Source: Bathymodiolus brooksi (taxonomy: Eukaryota; Mollusca; Bivalvia; Mytilida; Modiolidae). From it: DNA of 64,000 bases. Below the pieces are notes generated by a model, which was not told the DNA's origin, ran no database searches, and saw only the letters and a list, made by a program, of their open reading frames with translations. Below are positions 16,201 through 34,000 of the stretch, one piece after another. Within the stretch, counting starts at the first letter, position 1. Every line of letters begins with the position of its first letter. Made by a program: the position numbers and the translations under genes. The stretch is from the NCBI GenBank assembly GCA_963680875.1, contig OY804578.1, forward strand, positions 1,364,001-1,428,000. Reading direction: 5' to 3'.

Positions 16201-19200
16201 ACACTACATAGATAGTTAACACAACACTACATAGATAGTTAACACAACACTACATAGATAGTTAACACAACACTACATAGATAGCTAACACAACACTACA
16301 TAGAAAGTTAACACAACACTACATAGTTAGTTAACACAACACTACATAGATAGTTAACACAGCACTACATAGATAGTTAACACAACACTACATAGATAGT
16401 TAACACAACACTACATTGTTAGTTAACACAACACTACATAGATAACTATCACAACACTAAATAGATAGCTAACACAACACTACATAGATAGTTAACACAA
16501 CACTACATAGATAGTTAACACAACACTACATAGATAGTTAACACAACACTACATAGATAGTTAACACCACACTACATAGATAGCTAACACAACACTATTT
16601 AGATAATTAACACAACACTACATAGATAGCTAACATAACATTACACATATAGTTAACACAACACTATTTAGATAGTTAACACAACACTACATAGTTAGTT
16701 AACACAACATTACATGGATAGTTAACACAACACTACATAGATAGTTAACACAACACCACATATATAGTTAACACAACACTACATAGATAGCTAACACAAC
16801 ACTACATAGATAGTTAACACAACACTACATAGATAGTTAACACAACACTACATAGATAGTTAACACAACACTACATAGATAGTTAACACAACACTACATA
16901 GATAGCTAACACAACACTACATAGATAGCTAATACAACACTACATAGATAGCTAACACAACACTACATAGATAGTTAACACAACACTACATAGATAGCTA
17001 ACACAACACTACATAGAAAGTTAACACAACACTACATAGTTAGTTAACACAACACTACATAGATAGTTAACACAGCACTACATAGATAGTTAACACAACA
17101 CTACATAGATAGTTAACACAACACTACATTGTTAGTTAACACAACACTACATAGATAACTATCACAACACTAAATAGATAGCTAACACAACACTACATAG
17201 ATAGTTAACACAACACTACATAGATAGTTAACACAACACTACATAGAGAGTTAACACAACACTACATAGATAGTTAACTCAACACTACATAGATAGTTAA
17301 CACAACACTACATAGATAGTTAACACAACACTACATAGATAGTTAGCACAACACTACATAGATAGTTAACACAACACTACATAGATAGCTAACACAACAC
17401 TACATAGAAAGCTAACACAACACTACATAGTTAGTTAACACAACACTACATAGATAGTTAACACAGCACTACATAGATAGTTAACACAACACTACATAGA
17501 TAGTTAACACAACACTACATTGTTAGTTAACACAACACTACATAGATAACTATCACAACACTAAATAGATAGCTAACACAACACTACATAGATAGTTAAC
17601 ACAACACTACATAGATAGCTAACACAACACTACATAGATAGTTAACACAACACTACATAGATAGTTAACACAACACTACATAGATAGTTAACACAACACT
17701 ACATAGATAGTTAACACCACACTACATAGATAGCTAACACAACACTATTTAGATAATTAACACAACACTACATAGATAGCTAACATAACATTACACATAT
17801 AGTTAACACAACACTATTTAGATAGTTAACACAACACTACATAGTTAGTTAACACAACATTACATGGATAGTTAACACAACACTACATAGATAGTTAACA
17901 CAACACCACATATATAGTTAACACAACACTACATAGATAGCTAACACAACACTACATAGATAGTTAACGCAACACTACATAGATAGTTAACACAACACTA
18001 CATAGATAGTTAACACAACACTACATAGATAGTTAACACAACACTACATAGATAGCTAACACAACACTACATAGATAGCTAATACAACACTACATAGATA
18101 GCTAACACAACATTACATAGATAGCTAACACAACACTACATAGATAGTTAACACAACACTACATAGATAGTTAACAAAACACTACATAGATAGCTAACAC
18201 AACACTAAATAGATAGTTAACACAACACTACATAGATAGTTAACACAACACACTTTAAATAGTTAACAAAACACTACATAGATAGCTAACACAACACCAC
18301 ATAGATAGTTAACACAACACTACATAGATAGTTAACACAACACTACATAGATAGTTAACACAACACTACATAGATAGTTAACACAACACTACATAGATAG
18401 TTAACACAACACTACATAGATAGCTAACACAACACTACATAGATAGTTAACTCAACACTACATAGAGAGTTAACACAACACTACATAGATAGTTAACTCA
18501 ACACTACATAGATAGTTAACACAACACTACATAGATAGTTAACACAACACTACATAGATAGTTAACACAACACTACATAGATAGTTAACACAACACTACA
18601 TAGATAGCTAAGACAACACTACATAGAAAGTTAACACAACACTACATAGTTAGTTAACACAACACTACATAGATAGTTAACACAGCACTACATAGATAGT
18701 TAACACAACACTACATAGATAGTTAACACAACACTACATTGTTAGTTAACACAACACTACATAGATAACTATCACAACACTAAATAGATAGCTAACACAA
18801 CACTACATAGATAGTTAACACAACACTACATAGATAGTTAACACAACACTACATAGATAGTTAACACAACACTACATAGATAGTTAACACCACACTACAT
18901 AGATAGCTAACACAACACTATTTAGATAATTAACACAACACTACATAGATAGCTAACATAACATTACACATATAGTTAACACAACACTATTTAGATAGTT
19001 AACACAACACTACATAGTTAGTTAACACAACATTACATGGATAGTTAACACAACACTACATAGATAGTTAACACAACACCACATATATAGTTAACACAAC
19101 ACTACATAGATAGCTAACACAACACTACATAGATAGTTAACGCAACACTACATAGATAGTTAACACAACACTACATAGATAGTTAACACAACACTACATA

Positions 19201-20300
19201 GATAGTTAACACAACACTACATAGATAGCTAACACAACACTACATAGATAGCTAATACAACACTACATAGATAGCTAACACAACATTACATAGATAGCTA
19301 ACACAACACTACATAGATAGTTAACACAACACTACATAGATAGTTAACAAAACACTACATAGATAGCTAACACAACACTAAATAGATAGTTAACACAACA
19401 CTACATAGATAGTTAACACAACACAATTTAAATAGTTAACAAAACACTACATAGATAGCTAACACAACACCACATAGATAGTTAACACAACACTACATAG
19501 ATAGTTAACACAACACTACATAGATAGTTAACACAACACTACATAGATAGTTAACACAACACTACATAGATAGTTAACACAACACTACATAGATAGCTAA
19601 CACAACACTACATAGATAGTTAACTCAACACTACATAGAGAGTTAACACAACACTACATAGATAGTTAACTCAACACTACATAGATAGTTAACACAACAC
19701 TACATAGATAGTTAACACAACACTACATAGATAGTTAACACAACACTACATAGATAGTTAACACAACACTACATAGATAGCTAAGACAACACTACATAGA
19801 AAGTTAACACAACACTACATAGTTAGTTAACACAACACTACATAGATAGTTAACACAGCACTACATAGATAGTTAACACAACACTACATAGATAGTTAAC
19901 ACAACACTACATTGTTAGTTAACACAACACTACATAGATAACTATCACAACACTAAATAGATAGCTAACACAACACTACATAGATAGTTAACACAACACT
20001 ACATAGATAGTTAACACAACACTACATAGATAGTTAACACAACACTACATAGATAGTTAACACCACACTACATAGATAGCTAACACAACACTATTTAGAT
20101 AATTAACACAACACTACATAGATAGCTAACATAACATTACACATATAGCTAACACAACACTATTTAGATAGTTAACACAACACTACATAGTTAGTTAACA
20201 CAACATTATATGGATAGTTAACACAACACTACATAGATAGTTAACACAACACCACATATATAGTTAACACAACACTACATAGATAGCTAACACAACACTA

Positions 20301-23300
20301 CATAGATGGTTAACACAACACTACATAGATAGTTAACACAACACTACATAGATAGTTAACACAACACTACATAGATAGTTAACACAACACTACATAGATA
20401 GCTAACACAACACTACATAGATAGCTAATACAACACTACATAGATAGCTAACACAACATTACATAGATAGCTAACACAACACTACATAGATAGTTAACAC
20501 AACACTACATAGATAGTTAACACAACACTACATAGATAGCTAACACAACACTAAATAGATAGTTAACACAACACTACATAGATAGTTAACACAACACAAT
20601 TTAAATAGTTAACAAAACACTACATAGATAGCTAACACAACACCACATAGATAGTTAACACAACACTACATAGATAGTTAACACAACACTACATAGATAG
20701 TTAACACAACACTACATAGATAGTTAACACAACACTACATAGATAGCTAACACAACACCACATAGATAGTTTCCACAACACTACATAGATAGTTAACACA
20801 ACACTACATAGATAGCTAACAAAACACTACATAGATAGTTAAAACAACACTACATAGATAGTTAACACAACACTACATAGATAGCTAACACAACACTACA
20901 TAGATAGCTAACACAACACTACATAGATAGTTAACACAACACTACATAGATAGCTAACACAACACTACATAGATAGTTAACAACACTGCAGAGATAATTA
21001 ACACAACACTACATAGATAGCTAATACAACACTACATAGATAGTTAAAACACCACTACATAGATAGTTAACACAACACTACATAGATAGTTAACACAACA
21101 CTACATAGATAGAAAACACAGCACTACATAGATAGCTAACACAACACTACATAGATAGCTAACACAACACTACATAGATAGCTAACACAACACTACATAG
21201 ATAGCTAACACCACACTACATAGATAGCTAACACAACACTATTTAAATAATTAACACAAAACTACATAGATAGCTATCATAACATTACACATATAGTTAA
21301 CACAACACTATTTAGATAGTTAACACAACACTACATAGTTAGTTAACACAACATTACATAGATAGTTAACACAACACTACATAGATAGTTAACACAACAC
21401 CACATATATAGTTAACACAACACTACATAGATAGCTAACACAACACTACATAGATAGTTAACACAACACTACATAGATAGTTAACACAACACTACATAGA
21501 TAGTTAACACAACACTACATAGATAGTTAACACAACACTACATAGATAGCTAACACAACACTACATAGATAGCTAATACAACACTACATAGATAGCTAAC
21601 ACAACATTACATAGATAGCTAACACAACACTACATAGATAGTTAACACAACACTACATAGATAGTTAACACAACACTGCATATATAGCTAACACAACACT
21701 ACATAGATAGTTAACACAACACTACATAGATAGTTAACACAACACTATTTAAATAGTTAACACAACACTACACAGATAGTTAACACAACACTACATAGAT
21801 AGTTAACACAAAACTACATAGATAGTTAACACAACACTACATAGTTAGCTAACACAACACTACACAGATAGTTAACACAACACTACATAGATAGTTAACA
21901 CAACACTACATAGATATTTAACACAACACTACACAGATAGTTAACACAACACTACATCGTTAGTTAACACAACACTACATAGATAACTATCACAACACTA
22001 AATAGATAGCTAACACAACACTACATAGATAGTTAACACAACACTACATAGATAGTTAACACAACACTACATAGATAGTTAACACAACACTATTTAGATA
22101 GTTAACACAACACTACATAGATAGTTAACACAACACTACATAGATAGTTAACACAACACTACATAGATAGTTAACACAAGACTACATAGATAGCTAGCAC
22201 AAGACTACATAGATAGTTAACACAACACTACATAGATAGTTAACACAACACTACACAGATAGTTAACACAACACTACATCGTTAGTTAACACAACACTAC
22301 ATAGATAACTATCACAACACTAAATAGATAGCTAACACAACACTACATAGATAGTTAACACAACACTACATAGATAGTTAACACAACACTACATAGATAG
22401 TTAACACAACACTACATAGATAGTTAACACAACACTACATAGATAGTTAACACAACACTACACAGATAGTTAACACAACACTACATCGTTAGTTAACACA
22501 ACACTACATAGATAACTATCACAACACTAAATAGATAGCTAACACAACACTACATAGATAGTTAACACAACACTGCATAGATAGTTAACACAACACTACA
22601 TAGATAGTTAACACAACACTACATAAATAGTTAACACAACACTACATAGATAGTTAACACAACACTACATAGATAGTTAACACAACACTACATAGATAGC
22701 TAGCACAAGACTACATAGATAGTTAACACAACACTACATAGATAGTTAACACAACACTACACAGATAGTTAACACAACACTACATCGTTAGTTAACACAA
22801 CACTACATAGATAACTATCACAACACTAAATAGATAGCTAACACAACACTACATAGATAGTTAAAACACCACTACATAGATAGTTAACACAACACTACAT
22901 AGATAGTCAACACAACACTACATAGATAGTTAACACAACACTACATAGATAGTTAACACAACACAACATAGATAGCTAACACAACACTACATAGATAGCT
23001 AACACAACACTACATAGATAGTTAACACAACACTACATAGATAATTAACACAACACTACATAGATAGTTAACACAACACTACATAGATAGCTAACACAAC
23101 ACTACATAGATAGTTAACTCAACACTACATAGAGAGTTAACACAACACTACATAGATAGTTAACTCAACACTACATAGATAGTTAACACAACACTACATA
23201 GATAGTTAACACAACACTACATAGATAGTTAACACAACACTACATAGATAGTTAACACAACACTACATAGATAGCTAACACAACACTACATAGAAAGTTA

Positions 23301-26300
23301 ACACAACACTACATAGTTAGTTAACACAACACTACATAGATAGTTAACACAGCACTACATAGATAGTTAACACAACACTACATAGATAGTTAACACAACA
23401 CTACATTGTTAGTTAACACAACACTACATAGATAACTATCACAACACTAAATAGATAGCTAACACAACACTACATAGATAGTTAACACAACACTACATAG
23501 ATAGTTAACACAACACTACATAGATAGTTAACACCACACTACATAGATAGCTAACACAACACTATTTAGATAATTAACACAACACTACATAGATAGCTAA
23601 CATAACATTACACATATAGTTAACACAACACTATTTAGATAGTTAACACAACACTACATAGTTAGTTAACACAACATTACATGGATAGTTAACACAACAC
23701 TACATAGATAGTTAACACAACACCACATATATAGTTAACACAACACTACATAGATAGCTAACACAACACTACATAGATAGTTAACACAACACTACATAGA
23801 TAGTTAACACAACACTACATAGATAGTTAACACAACACTACATAGATAGTTAACACAACACTACATAGATAGCTAACACAACACTACATAGATAGCTAAT
23901 ACAACACTACATAGATAGCTAACACAACACTACATAGATAGTTAACACAACACTACATAGATAGCTAACACAACACTACATAGAAAGTTAACACAACACT
24001 ACATAGTTAGCTAACACAACACTACATAGATAGTTAACACAGCACTACATAGATAGTTAACACAACACTACATAGATAGTTAACACAACACTACATTGTT
24101 AGTTAACACAACACTACATAGATAACTATCACAACACTAAATAGATAGCTAACACAACACTACATAGATAGTTAACACAACACTACATAGATAGTTAACA
24201 CAACACTACATAGAGAGTTAACACAACACTACATAGATAGTTAACTCAACACTACATAGATAGTTAACACAACACTACATAGATAGTTAACACAACACTA
24301 CATAGATAGTTAACACAACACTACATAGATAGTTAACACAACACTACATAGATAGCTAACACAACACTACATAGAAAGTTAACACAACACTACATAGTTA
24401 GTTAACACAACACTACATAGATAGTTAACACAGCACTACATAGATAGTTAACACAACACTACATAGATAGTTAACACAACACTACATTGTTAGTTAACAC
24501 AACACTACATAGATAACTATCACAACACTAAATAGATAGCTAACACAACACTACATAGATAGTTAACACAACACTACATAGATAGTTAACACAACACTAC
24601 ATAGATAGTTAACACAACACTACATAGATAGTTAACACCACACTACATAGATAGCTAACACAACACTATTTAGATAATTAACACAACACTACATAGATAG
24701 CTAACATAACATTACACATATAGTTAACACAACACTATTTAGATAGTTAACACAACACTACGTAGTTAGTTAACACAACATTACATGGATAGTTAACACA
24801 ACACTACATAGATAGTTAACACAACACCACATATATAGTTAACACAACACTACATAGATAGCTAACACAACACTACATAGATAGTTAACACAACACTACA
24901 TAGATAGTTAACACAACACTACATAGATAGTTAACACAACACTACATAGATAGTTAACACAACACTACATTGATAGCTAACACAACACTACATAGATAGC
25001 TAATACAACACTACATAGATAGCTAACACAACATTACATAGATAGCTAACACAACACTACATAGATAGTTAACACAACACTACATAGATAGTTAACAAAA
25101 CACTACATAGATAGCTAACACAACACTAAATAGATAGTTAACACAACACTACATAGATAGTTAACACAACACAATTTAAATAGTTAACAAAACACTACAT
25201 AGATAGCTAACACAACACCACATAGATAGTTAACACAACACTACATAGATAGTTAACACAACACTACATAGATAGTTAACACAACACTACATAGATAGTT
25301 AACACAACACTACATAGATAGCTAACACAACACCACATAGATAGTTTCCACAACACTACATAGATAGTTAACACAACACTACATAGATAGCTAACAAAAC
25401 ACTACATAGATAGTTAAAACAACACTACATAGATAGCTAACACAACACTACATAGATAGCTAACACAACACTACATAGATAGTTAACACAACACTACATA
25501 GATAGCTAACACAACACTACATAGATAGTTAACAACACTGCAGAGATAATTAACACAACACTACATAGATAGTTAAAACACCACTACAGAGATAGTTAAC
25601 ACAACACTACATAGATAGTTAACACAACACTACATAGATAGAAAACACAGTACTACATAGATAGCTAACACAACACTACATAGATAGCTAACACAACACT
25701 ACATAGATAGCTAACACAACACTACATAGATAGCTAACACAACACTACATAGATAGCTAACACAACACTACATAGATAGTTAACTCAACACTACATAGAT
25801 AGCTAACACAACACTACATAGATAGCTAACACAACACTACATAGATAGTTAACTCAACACTACATAGATAGCTAACTAAACACTACATAGATAGTTAACT
25901 CAACACTACATAGATAGCTAACACAACACTACATAGATAGCTAACACAACACTACATAGATAGTTAACTTAACACTACATAGTTAGCTAACACAACACTG
26001 CATAGATAGTTAACACAACACTACATAGATAATTAACACAACACTACATAGATAGTTAACACAACACTACATAGATAGCTAACACAACACTACATAGATA
26101 GCTAACACAACACTACATAGATAGTTAACTCAACACTACATAGATAGCTAACACAACACTACATAGATAGCTAACACAACACTACATAGATAGTTAACAC
26201 AACACTACATAGATAGTTAACACAACACTACATAGATAGTTAACACATCACTACATAGATAGCTAACACAACACTACATAGATAGCTAACACAACACTGC

Positions 26301-27150
26301 ATAGATAGTTAACACAACACTACACAGATAGTTAACACAACACTACATAGATAGTTAACACAAAACTACATAGATAGTTAACACAACACTACATAGTTAG
26401 TTAACACAACACTACACAGATAGTTAACACAACACTACATAGATAGTTAACACAACACTACATAGATAGTTAACACAACACTACACAGATAGTTAACACA
26501 ACACTACATCGTTAGTTAACACAACACTACATAGATAACTATCACAACACTAAATAGATAGCTAACACAACACTACATAGATAGTTAACACAACACTACA
26601 TAGATAGTTAACACAACACTACATTGATAGTTAACACAACACTACATAGATAGTTAACACAACACTACATAGATAGATAACACAACACTACATAGATAGT
26701 TAACACAACACTACATAGATAGTTAAAACACCACTACATAGATTGTTAACACAACACTACATAGATAGTTAACACAACACTACATAGATAGTTAACACAA
26801 TACTACATAGATAGTTAACACAACACTACATAGATAGCTAACACAACATTACATAGATAGCTAACACAACACTACATAGATAGTTAACACAACACTACAT
26901 AGATAATTAACACAACACTACATAGATAGTTAACACAACACTACATAGATAGCTAACACAACACTACATTGATAGTTAACACAACACTACATAGATAGTT
27001 AACACAACACTACATAGATAGCTAACACAACACTACATAGAGAGTTAACACAACACTACATAGATAGTTAACTCAACACTACATAGATAGTTAACACAAC
27101 ACTATTTAGATAGTTAACACAATACTACATAGATAGTTAACACAACACTA
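20301..27150. repeat. 6.85-kb higher-order repeat, copy 1
   Basis: This block starts near the ATGGTT monomer at 20,301 and is followed directly by a second copy starting at 27,151, an offset of 6,850 bp. That equals 298 monomers minus two 2-bp deletions, at the GTTAACAACACTGC monomers near 20,980 and 25,530. The markers at 22,307, about 23,427 and about 24,118 recur near 29,134, 30,258 and 30,968. The spacing drifts slightly because single monomers were gained or lost, for example one AGATAGCTAAC unit near 21,545 that is absent near 28,390. Confidence 0.75.
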
Positions 27151-30100
27151 CATAGATGGTTAACACAACACTACATAGATAGTTAACACAACACTACATA
27201 GATAGTTAACACAACACTACATAGATAGTTAACACAACACTACATAGATAGCTAACACAACACTACATAGATAGCTAATACAACACTACATAGATAGCTA
27301 ACACAACATTACATAGATAGCTAACACAACACTACATAGATAGTTAACACAACACTACATAGATAGTTAACACAACACTACATAGATAGCTAACACAACA
27401 CTAAATAGATAGTTAACACAACACTACATAGATAGTTAACACAACACAATTTAAATAGTTAACAAAACACTACATAGATAGCTAACACAACACCACATAG
27501 ATAGTTAACACAACACTACATAGATAGTTAACACAACACTACATAGATAGTTAACACAACACTACATAGATAGTTAACACAACACTACATAGATAGCTAA
27601 CACAACACCACATAGATAGTTTCCACAACACTACATAGATAGTTAACACAACACTACATAGATAGCTAACAAAACACTACATAGATAGTTAAAACAACAC
27701 TACATAGATAGTTAACACAACACTACATAGATAGCTAACACAACACTACATAGATAGCTAACACAACACTACATAGATAGTTAACACAACACTACATAGA
27801 TAGCTAACACAACACTACATAGATAGTTAACAACACTGCAGAGATAATTAACACAACACTACATAGATAGCTAATACAACACTACATAGATAGTTAAAAC
27901 ACCACTACATAGATAGTTAACACAACACTACATAGATAGTTAACACAACACTACATAGATAGAAAACACAGCACTACATAGATAGCTAACACAACACTAC
28001 ATAGATAGCTAACACAACACTACATAGATAGCTAACACAACACTACATAGATAGCTAACACCACACTACATAGATAGCTAACACAACACTATTTAAATAA
28101 TTAACACAAAACTACATAGATAGCTATCATAACATTACACATATAGTTAACACAACACTATTTAGATAGTTAACACAACACTACATAGTTAGTTAACACA
28201 ACATTACATAGATAGTTAACACAACACTACATAGATAGTTAACACAACACCACATATATAGTTAACACAACACTACATAGATAGCTAACACAACACTACA
28301 TAGATAGTTAACACAACACTACATAGATAGTTAACACAACACTACATAGATAGTTAACACAACACTACATAGATAGTTAACACAACACTACATAGATAGC
28401 TAATACAACACTACATAGATAGCTAACACAACATTACATAGATAGCTAACACAACACTACATAGATAGTTAACACAACACTACATAGATAGTTAACACAA
28501 CACTGCATATATAGCTAACACAACACTACATAGATAGTTAACACAACACTACATAGATAGTTAACACAACACTATTTAAATAGTTAACACAACACTACAC
28601 AGATAGTTAACACAACACTACATAGATAGTTAACACAAAACTACATAGATAGTTAACACAACACTACATAGTTAGCTAACACAACACTACACAGATAGTT
28701 AACACAACACTACATAGATAGTTAACACAACACTACATAGATATTTAACACAACACTACACAGATAGTTAACACAACACTACATCGTTAGTTAACACAAC
28801 ACTACATAGATAACTATCACAACACTAAATAGATAGCTAACACAACACTACATAGATAGTTAACACAACACTACATAGATAGTTAACACAACACTACATA
28901 GATAGTTAACACAACACTATTTAGATAGTTAACACAACACTACATAGATAGTTAACACAACACTACATAGATAGTTAACACAACACTACATAGATAGTTA
29001 ACACAAGACTACATAGATAGCTAGCACAAGACTACATAGATAGTTAACACAACACTACATAGATAGTTAACACAACACTACACAGATAGTTAACACAACA
29101 CTACATCGTTAGTTAACACAACACTACATAGATAACTATCACAACACTAAATAGATAGCTAACACAACACTACATAGATAGTTAACACAACACTACATAG
29201 ATAGTTAACACAACACTACATAGATAGTTAACACAACACTACATAGATAGTTAACACAACACTACATAGATAGTTAACACAACACTACACAGATAGTTAA
29301 CACAACACTACATCGTTAGTTAACACAACACTACATAGATAACTATCACAACACTAAATAGATAGCTAACACAACACTACATAGATAGTTAACACAGCAC
29401 TGCATAGATAGTTAACACAACACTACATAGATAGTTAACACAACACTACATAAATAGTTAACACAACACTACATAGATAGTTAACACAACACTACATAGA
29501 TAGTTAACACAACACTACATAGATAGCTAGCACAAGACTACATAGATAGTTAACACAACACTACATAGATAGTTAACACAACACTACACAGATAGTTAAC
29601 ACAACACTACATCGTTAGTTAACACAACACTACATAGATAACTATCACAACACTAAATAGATAGCTAACACAACACTACATAGATAGTTAAAACACCACT
29701 ACATAGATAGTTAACACAACACTACATAGATAGTCAACACAACACTACATAGATAGTTAACACAACACTACATAGATAGTTAACACAACACAACATAGAT
29801 AGCTAACACAACACTACATAGATAGCTAACACAACACTACATAGATAGTTAACACAACACTACATAGATAATTAACACAACACTACATAGATAGTTAACA
29901 CAACACTACATAGATAGCTAACACAACACTACATAGATAGTTAACTCAACACTACATAGAGAGTTAACACAACACTACATAGATAGTTAACTCAACACTA
30001 CATAGATAGTTAACACAACACTACATAGATAGTTAACACAACACTACATAGATAGTTAACACAACACTACATAGATAGTTAACACAACACTACATAGATA

Positions 30101-33100
30101 GCTAACACAACACTACATAGAAAGTTAACACAACACTACATAGTTAGTTAACACAACACTACATAGATAGTTAACACAGCACTACATAGATAGTTAACAC
30201 AACACTACATAGATAGTTAACACAACACTACATTGTTAGTTAACACAACACTACATAGATAACTATCACAACACTAAATAGATAGCTAACACAACACTAC
30301 ATAGATAGTTAACACAACACTACATAGATAGTTAACACAACACTACATAGATAGTTAACACAACACTACATAGATAGTTAACACCACACTACATAGATAG
30401 CTAACACAACACTATTTAGATAATTAACACAACACTACATAGATAGCTAACATAACATTACACATATAGTTAACACAACACTATTTAGATAGTTAACACA
30501 ACACTACATAGTTAGTTAACACAACATTACATGGATAGTTAACACAACACTACATAGATAGTTAACACAACACCACATATATAGTTAACACAACACTACA
30601 TAGATAGCTAACACAATACTACATAGATAGTTAACACAACACTACATAGATAGTTAACACAACACTACATAGATAGTTAACACAACACTACATAGATAGT
30701 TAACACAACACTACATAGATAGCTAACACAACACTACATAGATAGCTAATACAACACTACATAGATAGCTAACACAACACTACATAGATAGTTAACACAA
30801 CACTACATAGATAGCTAACACAACACTACATAGAAAGTTAACACAACACTACATAGTTAGCTAACACAACACTACATAGATAGTTAACACAGCACTACAT
30901 AGATAGTTAACACAACACTACATAGATAGTTAACACAACACTACATTGTTAGTTAACACAACACTACATAGATAACTATCACAACACTAAATAGATAGCT
31001 AACACAACACTACATAGATAGTTAACACAACACTACATAGATAGTTAACACAACACTACATAGAGAGTTAACACAACACTACATAGATAGTTAACTCAAC
31101 ACTACATAGATAGTTAACACAACACTACATAGATAGTTAACACAACACTACATAGATAGTTAACACAACACTACATAGATAGTTAACACAACACTACATA
31201 GATAGCTAACACAACACTACAAAGAAAGTTAACACAACACTACATAGTTAGTTAACACAACACTACATAGATAGTTAACACAGCACTACATAGATAGTTA
31301 ACACAACACTACATAGATAGTTAACACAACACTACATTGTTAGTTAACACAACACTACATAGATAACTATCACAACACTAAATAGATAGCTAACACAACA
31401 CTACATAGATAGTTAACACAACACTACATAGATAGTTAACACAACACTACATAGATAGTTAACACAACACTACATAGATAGTTAACACCACACTACATAG
31501 ATAGCTAACACAACACTATTTAGATAATTAACACAACACTACATAGATAGCTAACATAACATTACACATATAGTTAACACAACACTATTTAGATAGTTAA
31601 CACAACACTACATAGTTAGTTAACACAACATTACATGGATAGTTAACACAACACTACATAGATAGTTAACACAACACCACATATATAGTTAACACAACAC
31701 TACATAGATAGCTAACACAACACTACATAGATAGTTAACACAACACTACATAGATAGTTAACACAACACTACATAGATAGTTAGCACAACACTACATAGA
31801 TAGTTAACACAACACTACATTGATAGCTAACACAACACTACATAGATAGCTAATACAACACTACATAGATAGCTAACACAACATTACATAGATAGCTAAC
31901 ACAACACTACATAGATAGTTAACACAACACTACATAGATAGTTAACAAAACACTACATAGATAGCTAACACAACACTAAATAGATAGTTAACACAACACT
32001 ACATACATAGTTAACACAACACAATTTAAATAGTTAACAAAACACTACATAGATAGCTAACACAACACCACATAGATAGTTAACACAACACTACATAGAT
32101 AGTTAACACAACACTACATAGATAGTTAACACAACACTACATAGATAGTTAACACAACACTACATAGATAGCTAACACAACACCACATAGATAGTTTCCA
32201 CAACACTACATAGATAGTTAACACAACACTACATAGATAGCTAACAAAACACTACATAGATAGTTAAAACAACACTACATAGATAGTTAACACAACACTA
32301 CATAGATAGCTAACACAACACTACATAGATAGCTAACACAACACTACATAGATAGTTAACACAACACTACATAGATAGCTAACACAACACTACATAGATA
32401 GTTAACAACACTGCAGAGATAATTAACACAACACTACATAGATAGTTAAAACACCACTACAGAGATAGTTAACACAACACTACATAGATAGTTAACACAA
32501 CACTACATAGATAGAAAACACAGTACTACATAGATAGCTAACACAACACTACATAGATAGCTAACACAACACTACATAGATAGCTAACACAACACTACAT
32601 AGATAGCTAACACAACACTACATAGATAGCTAACACAACATTACATAGATAGTTAACTCAACACTACATAGATAGCTAACACAACACTACATAGATAGCT
32701 AACACAACACTACATAGATAGTTAACTCAACACTACATAGATAGCTAACTAAACACTACATAGATAGTTAAATCAACACTACATAGATAGCTAACACAAC
32801 ACTACATAGATAGCTAACACAACACTACATAGATAGTTAACTTAACACTACATAGTTAGCTAACACAACACTGCATAGATAGTTAACACAACACTACATA
32901 GATAATTAACACAACACTACATAGATAGTTAACACAACACTACATAGATAGCTAACACAACACTACATAGATAGCTAACACAACACTACATAGATAGTTA
33001 ACTCAACACTACATAGATAGCTAACACAACACTACATAGATAGCTAACACAACACTACATAGATAGTTAACACAACACTACATAGATAGTTAACACAACA

Positions 33101-34000
33101 CTACATAGATAGTTAACACATCACTACATAGATAGCTAACACAACACTACATAGATAGCTAACACAACACTGCATAGATAGTTAACACAACACTACACAG
33201 ATAGTTAACACAACACTACATAGATAGTTAACACAAAACTACATAGATAGTTAACACAACACTACATAGTTAGTTAACACAACACTACACAGATAGTTAA
33301 CACAACACTACATAGATAGTTAACACAACACTACATAGATAGTTAACACAACACTACACAGATAGTTAACACAACACTACATCGTTAGTTAACACAACAC
33401 TACATAGATAACTATCACAACACTAAATAGATAGCTAACACAACACTACATAGATAGTTAACACAACACTACATAGATAGTTAACACAACACTACATTGA
33501 TAGTTAACACAACACTACATAGATAGTTAACACAACACTACATAGATAGTTAACACAACACTACATAGATAGTTAACACAACACTACATAGATAGTTAAA
33601 ACACCACTACATAGATTGTTAACACAACACTACATAGATAGTTAACACAACACTACATGGATAGTTAACACAATACTACATAGATAGTTAACACAACACT
33701 ACATAGATAGCTAACACAACACTACATAGATAGCTAACACAACACTACATAGATAGTTAACACAACACTACATAGATAATTAACACAACACTACATAGAT
33801 AGTTAACACAACACTACATAGATAGCTAACACAACACTACATAGATAGTTAACACAACACTACATAGATAGTTAACACAACACTACATAGATAGCTAACA
33901 CAACACTACATAGAGAGTTAACACAACACTACATAGATAGTTAACTCAACACTACATAGATAGTTAACACAACACTATTTAGATAGTTAACACAACACTA
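27151..34000. repeat. 6.85-kb higher-order repeat, copy 2
   Basis: This is the tandem partner of 20301-27150 and carries the same succession of variant monomers, including the TTTCCACAAC monomer (about 20,770 and 27,617), the ATAGAAAACACAG monomer (about 21,110 and 27,959) and the AGTTAACTTAACAC monomer (about 25,963 and 32,838). The right boundary is approximate because the array passes into a different, shorter-period pattern near 34,000. Confidence 0.7.
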
